A DNA stretch of 64,000 bases from Pseudophaeomoniella oleicola (taxonomy: Eukaryota; Ascomycota; Eurotiomycetes; Phaeomoniellales; Phaeomoniellaceae). Of the stretch, positions 35,890 through 45,177 are shown piece after piece; position 1 is the stretch's first letter, and every line of letters starts with the position of its first letter. The DNA lies in the NCBI GenBank assembly GCA_003868215.1, contig QWDQ01000057.1, positions 107,445-171,444 of the forward strand, in the 5' to 3' direction. The notes beneath the pieces are model-generated. The model had not been told where the DNA came from and ran no database searches. It saw only the letters and a list, made by a program, of their open reading frames with translations. The translations under genes were made by a program, and so were the position numbers.

Positions 35890-37958
35890 ATGGACCCGGT
35901 GTCAATTTTAACAGGCGTTACCGGAAGTCTGGCGGTCTGCTTGGACGCTGCAAAAGCATTGCACCGCTATGTGAAGGACATACAGAACGCTCCCGATCAG
36001 CTTGAAAGCATCGCCGAAGATCTCGATAGTCTGACTAAGACCCTGAGCAGCTTGGAAGAATTGCTTGAATCTGGCTCCATCAATCCAGCTATTGCAGGAA
36101 ATATTGATAGCTTGGTGCAAAATGGAGTGGACTCTATCAACGCGGTGAGGAAATTCATCGCGCCTTACGTGAAGCCAAAGGAAGACGGAAAGTCCCTGAA
36201 ATGGAGATACATCTCGTGGACACTGTTTAAGAAGAGTAGCTTGCTGCCGTTGCAGCAACGATTGCAGCAAGTGCAGGTTTCGCTGCAGCTGAGACTTGAC
36301 GTCGTAACCATGTAAGTCCTGGACCAGCGTCGCGCGTGATTTGAGTACGAGACCCTGACTTTGTCAAGGCGTGCAGTCAATGACGGCCACGCCCACATAC
36401 GGAATGATATCTCCATCCTCGACGCTAGATTGGAAGCTCGAGATAATGAAAAGGTTGACCTGGCAAGCACCTATGCGACTACTTCGTCGGTGTGGGGTGG
36501 TACAGCTCCTCGTCTCACGTTAGACCGATACATCGAGAACTTACCAGCCGGCGGCACAGCGGAAACGACCTGGACTGCTGATGATGACAGCGTCGATCCA
36601 AGTGACCGCCTCAGCGAGGTGGATGGTCTCAATAGGTTGGTTGGATTCGACCGCGTGCACGATTCTTCGACTGACCTGAAATGAAGCATCGCGAGTGAAA
36701 GCCACGAAGATTCAGAACAAAGGGCGTTGGGTGGTTCATCAACATCAGAAAAGTCCCGGCATACTTTGGTCAGTCCGGCCGAGGATCGTGATGAGGTAGC
36801 GGTTGAGGTTGCATCTTCCGCGTCGAAACTGCAAGCACCAATACTTCAAGACCTTATAAGTGTGGAAGATTATCACGACTTGTGCAGTGTTCTCAACCTT
36901 GAGGCCTCTCAGTCGAAGGAGACTGCAAGACAGTTGAGCTCACGTTTACTACGGTCTCACAACTTCGCATCTCTTGCAACCATCATGTCAGTCCTTCAGG
37001 CAGACTTGGATCCACTTCTTTCCCAGGAAGCACGTATCTCTTTAATAGATGTATTGACGTTCCTCATAGCCTTAGACTGGAGGCGGCCTGTCATGAATCA
37101 TGTCATTCGCACTGGGCGATGGGACAATCACACCTTGAAATACATATCTACGCTTCTGCAGGCTGGTGCCTCTGCCAATGAAATAGGCGAGTCTCGTGAG
37201 TATCAGACACAGTGTTGCAGGTGGTATGTCTCATGTCTAACATTACTGCAGGCTTTGCACCTCTTCATTGGGCTGTCTGGTTGAAGAAATACGAGCTGGC
37301 CGAGCTGCTCCTTAACAATGGCGCAGACATTGACCTTACCGGTCCAGAGGATCGCGTGGACCATCACAGCCCCTTGGGCGGCTGTCGTACCGCACTCCAC
37401 TTGGCAGCATCGAAACCAGACATGAGAATGATGAAACTGCTTATCGATCGCGGTGCCGCCGTCAACACTCTGGATTCAAATGGTAAGCGCTTGTCCGTCT
37501 CCTGTCCTGTCCTGTCCGGCTGTCGCAGAGGAGGACACGAAACATGTCTAGCTAAAACCATCGATTCCCTAGGCTCGACCGCCATCCAAAGCCTCGGTGC
37601 TTATCCGCCCTCATACAGCGAACTCCTCATCGTCGCCGGCGCCGACATCCATAACGCAAAAACCTCTCCAACCTCTCCATACCTGGGCTATCAGGTGGTC
37701 CACTGGTCAGTCCAATGCAAAAACCTGGACCTCCTCAAATACCTCCTCGACAAGGGCGCAGACGTCAACGCCGCCACCGCCTCAGGTCTCACGCCGCTCC
37801 ACCTCGCCGCTGATTTCGACTTCGCAAACGGTGTCCGCTATCTCGTCGCCTACCCCGGCTGTCAGGTCTCGGCACATGACAACCAGGGCAAAACCGCGGA
37901 GGACCACGCCCGGTTCCGAAAATCCAACAAGGCTTTGGAGGTTCTTCGAGGAGGATAG
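35890..37958 (+). CDS. HeLo-like N-terminal / ankyrin-repeat protein, interrupted
   Basis: Exons 35890-36311, 36369-37195, 37252-37482 and 37573-37958. The frame is continuous for 622 codons except for one internal TGA at 36682-36684. The N-terminus MDPVSILTGVTGSLAVCLDA with DLDSLTKTLSSLEELL is typical of the fungal HeLo-like domain found at the head of STAND/NLR-like proteins, some of which trigger cell death in allorecognition. A helical middle region follows. The C-terminal third has ankyrin repeats (FAPLHWAVWLKKYELAELLL, TALHLAASKPDMRMMKLLID, QVVHWSVQCKNLDLLKYLLD, LTPLHLAADFDFANGVRYLV). No NACHT or NB-ARC domain is present. Either the gene is a recent pseudogene or a weak 51-nt intron (36636-36686, also a multiple of three) removes the stop. 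The last exon is C-rich at third positions. Confidence 0.65.
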
Positions 37959-38639
37959 AAGGAATCCCCTGGGGGTAATGTTAGATCATTATTTTTTGAG
38001 TACGTAGTTTGCATATAGGTACCTCTACCCGAGTATATACTTAAGGTTTGGGGTCACTTCGAATAAATTTTACACTCCCTACGAACACCCTTCATCAAGA
38101 AACAGAAATTAATTTCGGAAGTTGGATATATCGATACTATCTACATAGTATGTATGAATTGCTTCATCATCCCTGAATAGATATCTCCATAATCTAATTT
38201 AACGTACAGTACATAGACATACACACTTATGTTCCATGTCGCCAGGGAGAATCAGAAATGTACAATATATTTTCTGCCCCCATTTTCCTAAAATTTGGTT
38301 GGCAAAAGAGGCTTTTCTTTGGCCAATGTCGACCGACGTAGAACCAAATGCCAGAACCGGTTATTCAAATTGTAAGGCGGTGTTTGCGTAAAGGATGAAA
38401 ATGATATTCCCCCCTGACGTTCTTTTTCTTGACGATGTGAAGAGCCCTTTTGGAAATATATTTTTGGGCTGTGTGAGTACTACTCCAGGGTCGAGGTTTA
38501 TGGTATAGGTCCTCATGAGAAAGACCTACGGGACGGGAGACCGAAAAGCACGCTTTACTTTTATGTCGGCGTGATCTAGAGAGCTTCTTGAAGAGCGAGT
38601 AATAGACTGCTCCCATTCTTTAGGTCGGGTTGATAACGT
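37959..38639. other. Intergenic, convergent 3' ends
   Basis: 681 bp of AT-rich sequence between the HeLo/ankyrin gene and Rsm10. An 83-aa minus ORF (38365-38616) has no features. Nothing is supported. Confidence 0.4.
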
Positions 38640-39558
38640 CTATGATCTCGACCCCTCTCTGACCTCGCTCAATGGCATACCTGGCTGTCGATGCTTCAAA
38701 TTCCTGATGATATCCAGCGCAGAATGCTTCGTTTCTTTGTTGGACCCGAATAGGGCCAGTTTCTTATTCAGCTCCTCCTCGAGGTCCGCTGCGTCATTGT
38801 CCATTCTCTTGGAGACATCTGAGAGCCGTTAGTGATCGCGTCGCAATGATAAGAACTGGTGCCATGTCATACCCAATGGTTCGTACTCCCAAACGTTAGC
38901 CTTCATACCGACACCGTGGTACGCATGTTTTCTGACATAAGCTAGCCAGGTGTTCACCACATCTGGATGTCCATCCTGGATTTGTATCAACCGTTTCATT
39001 GTGATCCTTTCGAAGTTCTCTTGACTCTTCTTGTGTACAAAGTTGGAGCGAATGACCGTCCATCTCTCCACCTTTCGAGGTAAGGGAACCGGTCCGGACG
39101 CTGGTAGACCAAGGTAATAAGCGGCACGTAGAGCAAAGTCGGCCATGAACTCGAGGTTGCGCACGCTGTAGGATCTCAGTTGCAGGTCGCATGTCGGAAC
39201 ACCATGGGTAGGTTTGCGCTTGAGAGGTGCAAGGTATGCTGCTTGGACGGCACGAGGAATTCGAGGGTCTGATGGAGATATAGGACTAGGTTCTGATGTT
39301 GGTTCTGAGATTCTGTGTCTCTCGACATCAATCATCGGCAGAGAACAGAATCGGTAAGAGAACTCACGGTGTGGTAATTTCTGCTTTCTCCTCTGACGCT
39401 GTCGCATACGCCCTTGCCCGAGAGAAGAGATATGAGCGTGGCGCACGGGATACCTAAACGTTTGCTCAGTGACTGCGATTTTGGCAAATTGAAAGAATAC
39501 TCACTTGGAAGTCACGGCTGAGGAAGGCCGCTGACCGTAAGCACCGACCAGTAGACAT
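38640..39558 (-). CDS. rsm10: Mitochondrial ribosomal protein uS10m (Rsm10)
   Basis: Four exons on the minus strand: 39558-39505, 39453-39368, 39312-38873 and 38818-38640, giving 252 aa. It is a component of the mitochondrial small ribosomal subunit. The N-terminus MSTGRCLRSAAFLSRDF is a basic presequence. The S10 domain (about 85-195) includes CDLQLRSYSVRNLEFMADFA, LPASGPVPLPRKVERWTVIR, FVHKKSQENFERITMKRLIQ and IQDGHPDVV. The last intron (GTATGAC...CACTAAC...CTCTCAG) removes an alternative ending and joins WEYEPL to DVSKRMDNDAADLEEELNKK, a helical tail usual for fungal Rsm10. An exon-3 frame alone starts inside an intron and misses both termini. Confidence 0.92.
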
Positions 39559-40004
39559 CTTCGAGAATTCGCCTTCAACAGCGCTTTGCTCAAGCTGACG
39601 TTGCAAGAGGCAATGGAGTCAGATATCAAATGTTAGGCATTGGCAGAATGATATTGACATTGGTATTGATATTATCCGTAGTCCGCGAAACTTTTTGCCA
39701 AGGCCAGCACCAACTCCTGCACGGAACATCTCGCATCTTACTACGGTGGAAGGAGCCAGTCGTGTGGAACCTCTACACAAAAAGCGTACGATTCATTCAA
39801 AGCGAACTTCACTTCTATTTTATGTATTCCGCCATCTTTATCATTATCAGTCTTATGATTAAGTCGAGCAACAGCACCTCTGCACGACTTGAACATCTTT
39901 AGGCGAAGTGAGCATTCCAGACTCCGCAAAGGAGCCTAGCCGCTATACTCAGAAGTTCCTAATCGAGCCCGTTTTGCTCTCTATTTCTGCTATACATACG
40001 AACA
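39559..40004. promoter_or_regulatory. Divergent promoter, Rsm10 / PNP
   Basis: 446 bp. An ORF at 39630-39902 (hydrophobic, 90 codons, non-ATG start) fills most of it but has no recognisable motif and lies entirely within the promoter interval. Nothing else seen. Confidence 0.35.
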
Positions 40005-41266
40005 ATGGCGGACCTGTACCAGAAGACGATGGATCATCTCTGGAAAAGGCTGCCAGAAGGATTGCGGAAGCCCAAAGTTGCCATTGTCTGCGGATCGGGA
40101 CTTGGTGGCCTCGCCGAGTCTGTACAGAAGGAAGAGATAGTTGAATTCGATTATGCATCGATACCCGGCTTCCCACGATCAACTAGTAGGGCTTTTAGAA
40201 GTTCAGCGCTTTCCCCTTGTATCTTGCTGACCGTCAAATAGCTGAAGGACATGCTGGAAAACTCGTCTTCGGTTATCTGGCTGACCATATTCCAGTAGTC
40301 ATGATGGTTGGACGATGCCAGTGAGCAAAAGATATCAATAGATCGACTTTCATTGCTGACATCAAGCCTGAAGCTACTATGAAGGCTATGATATGACCCA
40401 GATTACTTTGCCCGTCCGCATATTCAAGTTGCTGGGGGTGGAGCTCCTGATTGGTAAGCTCTCACCATTAGAAAAAGGTCGGTGCTAACGGAGATAGCGA
40501 CAAATGCTGCTGGCGGGTTGAACGTAGATTACTCAGTTGGCGATATCATGCTTGTGAACGATGTGAGCAAGCAAATAACTAAAACCGTCATGAAGGGTCT
40601 TCAACTGACGACCCAAAGCACATATTCCTTGCCGGGTTTGCGGGTAGTCACCCCTTGCGAGGGGCTAACCAAGCCGAGTTTGGCCCTCGATTCCTTCCTC
40701 TTTCCGATGCTTATGACCTCGAGCTGCGACGAACCATCCACGAGACCTGGTACAGAAGTCGCATGGGAACGAGCCGTAGGAGGCTCCATGAAGGAGTGTA
40801 TGCGTTTGTTGCCGGCCCGAGGTAAGTCGTCCGTAACCCGGTCGTTCGCAATCGCGTTGACCAAGATCCATGACCAGCTATGAGACAAGAGCCGAGTGTC
40901 GTGCCTTGCGCCTGATGGGAGCCGATGTGGTCGGAATGTCGACCGTGCCGGAAGTTATCGTTGCACGGCATTGTGGCCTCAAGGTCCTGGCCTTTAGCCT
41001 TGTTACTAACAATTCTGTCCTGTCGCCGCCACCTCGCGGAGACGACCCATTACTGAAGGACGCTGGGCGAGAGAAGCTCCAGAGTGTCCTCAGGCAAGGT
41101 ATCGCAAGCCATGAGGAAGTTGTCGAGGAAGGCAAACTAGCAGCGGTGGACTTCCAGGTGAGCTTTGGTTGGCTCTGGCGCAGGCTCTTGCTGACTTTTC
41201 TTTTAGAATTTCGTGCTCCAGGCGATCATGGATATCTTTCCTGCGGGAAAGCTTGATCCCCTTTGA
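40005..41266 (+). CDS. pnp1: Purine nucleoside phosphorylase
   Basis: Seven exons: 40005-40185, 40242-40320, 40374-40453, 40498-40562, 40619-40821, 40878-41157 and 41207-41266, giving 315 aa. It cleaves inosine and guanosine with phosphate to base plus ribose-1-phosphate in purine salvage. Motifs: phosphate loop [54 protein letters not shown], then [20 protein letters not shown] with [10 protein letters not shown] (the PNP/MTAP family 2 signature, including base-binding Glu and Met) and SLVTNNS. Exon lengths all restore phase. It ends only 72 bp before the convergent Fcf2 stop. Confidence 0.94.
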
Positions 41267-41338
41267 GAACATGAAACGATCCCCGTAACTTGAAGAGAAG
41301 TATGAGATAGGGCCCCTGACCAGCATAGCGTAAGAGAA

Positions 41339-42307
41339 TCAGCCATTCCGTTTCCTTTGCTCCTTGAGCTTCTTGTAATACGCTTTCTTCCCACTCTTCT
41401 TAGCTTCCTGTATCTCGGTGTACTTCCTCTTGAAGTGCCCGCTCTTCCGTTCACCATCCATGACCTCTTCTGCAAAAGTCTGCTTCCTATCGCGCTTGTT
41501 TAACCTCGCGCTGTAATATTCGGTGGGACCTTCGATCACAGTTCCAGTCTGAGAGAACGCAGGCACCTTGCCCTTGGAGCCTTGCCCCTTGTAGTGACGA
41601 TGAGGATCCAAGACCGAACGCATTTGCAGAATTTGAAGGTCACGTTTGAGCTGAGGCGTCAAGTCGGTCTTTGGCATGTCGAACCAATCCTCGCCTGCGG
41701 TCTCCTTGGCCTTCATGACATGTTAGCGAAACTGACGAAAGCTAGAGGGTTGAGCAAGACGGCGATATGATCTCCAATGTCAGAGTAACTATGAATTGAA
41801 TATAAAGTATCACGGTAGCAGGGTGACCCAAGACGGACCACTGATCTGCTTCAACAGATGATTTGGGATAAGTTGCATCATGTGGAGTGACACATGGAAA
41901 CGACAACAACGGAATATACACACCTTCTTCTTATCTGGCTTGATGGTCAGTTGCGGGACGTATATATCATCTGCAAGCTTCCGCTGCTCCGAGTCCACAA
42001 GCTTGGCTGGATCAGCTCGGACAATGCCATTTTCCTCCTGCAAGTACGGCGTTGCCAGGACGCCAGCTTTCAATTTGGGCAACCTGAATCATTGTCAGCA
42101 TCCATAGACCTATGGAAGTAATCCTGTGACGCACTTAGAGAATGCCGACACTGTATCACGTTGTACAAGCGCTTGACTCTTCTGTGCCTCGCGAAGCCGC
42201 GTCTCCGCTTCCTTTAGTAGGGCATTGATTTCTGTTTCTGACAGTATCTCTGATCTATTCTCTGAAGGAACAAGAGAGATGCCCTTAGCTGCGTCAAGAG
42301 ACGCCAT
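41339..42307 (-). CDS. fcf2: rRNA-processing protein Fcf2
   Basis: Three exons on the minus strand: 42307-42135, 42083-41924 and 41710-41339, giving 234 aa. Fcf2 belongs to the nucleolar 90S pre-ribosome and is needed for early cleavages towards 18S rRNA. The Fcf2 domain occupies the last exon: DWFDMPKTDLTPQLKRDLQI, LQMRSVLDPHRHYKGQ, AFSQTGTVIEGPTEYYSARL and a very basic C-terminus (KKAYYKKLKEQRKRNG). The N-terminal part is helical and charged. The second intron is long for this region (213 nt) but ends with a GCTAAC branch site and TGAAG acceptor. It shares a divergent promoter with Hap5. Confidence 0.92.
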
Positions 42308-43561
42308 GATGGGAGCTAGGTTACAACATAATACACATTGTTCACCGAGAGATTTGGAGGAGGTGCAAAGAAATTTTGGACTATGAGGAGAACAGGAGTT
42401 GGCAGAATAATTTTTGGAGTCCAGAAGGGTCGGCAAGGCGGCAAATCAGATTATCCGGAGGCGGTATCCAAAGTGCCTATTCTTCATTATTCTTACCAAA
42501 GCACGTAATAGTAATAATCAATCATGCCCGCAGGTGCCAGACCCCAACCCCCCCAGATAATGACATAACAACCTGGCGCCTAAAGTACGCTCCTCGGCTC
42601 TACATGTATGTGACAACGAGCACTGGAAGGTTGCAGCAGTGCGACCACATCTGCCCGATGCAAAAGGATGCACGATAGAGAACATACAATGAGGCATTGC
42701 TCTGCGTTGTCAAACCATCAGCCACGTCAATTGACAGCTATCTGGTTCCAGGGTTTACGGATGAAGAAAAGGGTGTGTAGCAAAGGTTCTGGTGGGATGA
42801 TATCAGAGAGAAATTCCGTTTGGCTCGTTGCAGGGAATAGAGGATGTGATTCCTACTGGTGCACTATCTCTTCGCTTCAATTGAGCTGTCAGTATCATTG
42901 GAAGGGAGAAGACAAACCCAAGAAAAAAGCATGGAAGCGCCTCCCATAGGCTTTCCTTTGCTGTAGGCTTTCCCATAGGATGAAGTGAAGCCACGGCAAG
43001 CTTCCTCCCCCTTCAGCTTCACTACCAAACCGCCCGATTGGCTGTCGCGTAGCTCCATTATCAAAACAATCACTTAGTGTCGCGATGCCTTCAATTTACG
43101 TAGTTCAACTGTACACAAAGCAGTGCCGTTCACCAAAAGGAAAGAGACGGCCCTACGTGAATTTCCTGTCGTACAAAGAAAACATGCCAAATTGTGTTCC
43201 ATGTGATGGATTTCCCTGCTGGATTTACCCTTCTCTACCTTAGTAGTTTCTCCTTCGTCACACTTTTGCGCCCGGCGTTCCCCTCCTTCCCAAACTCCTA
43301 CCCATTCCCGTTTCCCTACCAAACTGCAAAGCTGCCCAAATAGAGTGAGGCATCCCGAGCTCACCGCTACTGCTAATTGCCAACCTTCGTCATCGCAAAA
43401 CCCTTGATCGAACTATTCTCGTCTGCGCCTATATCATTAGACAAGATCGCAATTGGGATCGAATAGTGAACGCCCAAGGGCGCAAGTGTCTGCTTTCAGA
43501 GCTCCTCCACCGCATCTCCAGTGCCTTCTCAAGCAAATAACAGCGCGATCAGATTAACGTT
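42308..43561. promoter_or_regulatory. Divergent promoter, Fcf2 / Hap5
   Basis: 1.25 kb. Contains the CCAAT box at 43034-43044 and C/T-rich leader-like sequence after 43240. Several ORFs below 100 codons have no motif. Confidence 0.45.
43034..43044 (-). promoter_or_regulatory. CCAAT box upstream of Hap5
   Basis: The minus strand reads CAGCCAATCGG, identical over 11 bases to the box upstream of calmodulin/Tlg2. It is about 520 bp upstream of the Hap5 ATG. Since Hap5 is a subunit of the CCAAT-binding complex, self-regulation is a testable idea. Confidence 0.4.
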
Positions 43562-44589
43562 ATGGATCAAAACCAGAGGCAACAGCCTCCTGCATATGAT
43601 TTGAAGCATGGTGGACACTATGGTAGGCGACTGGTCACTTTTCTGCCCTACGTGACTAACTAAAGGCTGTCTATAGGCGCAAGCGCATATGTACGTCGGA
43701 TTCAGTCGACCAATGATCGCAAGTGATACGGGAACTAACATCTCTCTGATAGTTGTCATCGCAAGGCTATGCGCCTGTGCCAGAGCTATATTCGGGAATA
43801 TGGGCCAATGTACGCATACCAATTCCATCGCAGCTCGACCTCTTCTAACAGTGGTGGCAGGTAAACCAAGGGCTCACAGGCAACCCTCGCGATATCCTCA
43901 CCACATACTGGCAACAAATGATAAATCATCTTGAAAACGAGCAGCATGACTACAAAATACACCAATTACCACTTGCGCGGATTAAAAAGGTGATGAAGGC
44001 AGATCCGGAAGTCAAAATGATCTCTGCGGAAGCTCCCATCCTTTTCGCGAAAGGCTGTGATATCTTCATAACTGAGCTGACCATGCGAGCCTGGATCCAT
44101 GCCGAAGACAACAAGCGGCGAACTCTCCAACGATCTGATATCGCTGCTGCCCTCGCGAAATCAGACATGTTTGATTTTCTGATCGATATTGTCCCACGTG
44201 AAGAAGCAGCTGGTCATACCAAGAGAGCAGCGGGTGCAGCTGGCGCCTCTGGTGCTTCAGCTGCAGCAGCAGCACAAGCAGTCGGTGCAGGTGTACAACC
44301 CGGACTGTCCCAGCAACACCAGCAGCTCGGCCATCCTCAGCAACCGGACTATGGTGCACTAGGTCAACACGGCATGGGAGGTGAACAAGACTACCGGTCT
44401 CAAGTTCCTGGTGCTGGGATGTATGGTGCACATATGCCTCAGGACCCGAATGCTGGCGGGTACCCTACTCAGCAAATAGGGGATTTCCAGAATATGTACG
44501 CAGGATATCCGCCACATATGGGGGCACCACAGCAGGTAAGCATTGAACCATTTTTTGCCGAGACAGTTGCTAACGAAGCACTTCAGTGA
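43562..44589 (+). CDS. hap5: CCAAT-binding factor subunit Hap5 (NF-YC)
   Basis: Five exons: 43562-43622, 43677-43690, 43753-43809, 43861-44535 and 44587-44589 (the stop codon alone), giving 269 aa. Hap5 forms the histone-fold dimer with Hap3 that recruits Hap2 to CCAAT boxes. The conserved fungal block [20 protein letters not shown] precedes the histone fold: [60 protein letters not shown] and [18 protein letters not shown] Gln/Gly/Ala-rich tail follows. The 14-nt second exon is short but restores frame and the GASAYLSSQGY junction. If the last intron is retained, the protein gains 17 residues (starting VSIEPFF) before the same TGA. Confidence 0.93.
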
Positions 44590-45177
44590 GAATATCCCAC
44601 GATGAATCTCCGGTTGTCTCCGCCAATCTACAACATTTGTGTTAGATCAGAAATCCTTAAAATGTCAAAGAATGAACAAGTATACGAAAGGGGAGCAGGG
44701 CGTCAAGGTACAAATGGGCTATTGATGATCAGGGACAGGGAAAGGGCAAGTTGAATATTTGGGTTGACACTTTCCTGTGTGGTCAGGGCATATCCGCGAG
44801 GGCATGAAATGTTTGTGTATGCAAAGGAAATGAAACGAAGAGGATTCTTTGGTGGTGCTTTCTAAAGTAGGGAGGAAAGGAGGGAGGCAGGGAGTGGGAT
44901 TAAGGGGGAATCGCGAACAATCGACAGAACCTGTAGTCAGAACGAACCAGTGAAACGTTACTGTTTCTGTTTCATTACCTAGCTATCAGTGCATGCTACT
45001 ATACTACTATACAAAAAATTGGGAAGGAATACCGTTCAGGACTTTTCTGGTTCGTGATTGACCCTTCCTCGGTTGATGGCGGTGCTGGTTAGAGTTGTTT
45101 ATTACATGGTAGAAGTGCAGAATATGTGAAGTAATTAGTGATTAATCGAACAGACTCAGCCACAGACCCAGATTCGA
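44590..45177. other. Intergenic, Hap5 and Sec15 3' ends
   Basis: 588 bp between convergent stops; purine-rich on the plus strand at 44860-44910. Nothing recognised. Confidence 0.4.

Noticed and set aside
39630-39902. 90-codon hydrophobic plus-strand ORF between Rsm10 and PNP
   Set aside because: Non-ATG start within a short divergent promoter, with no motif.
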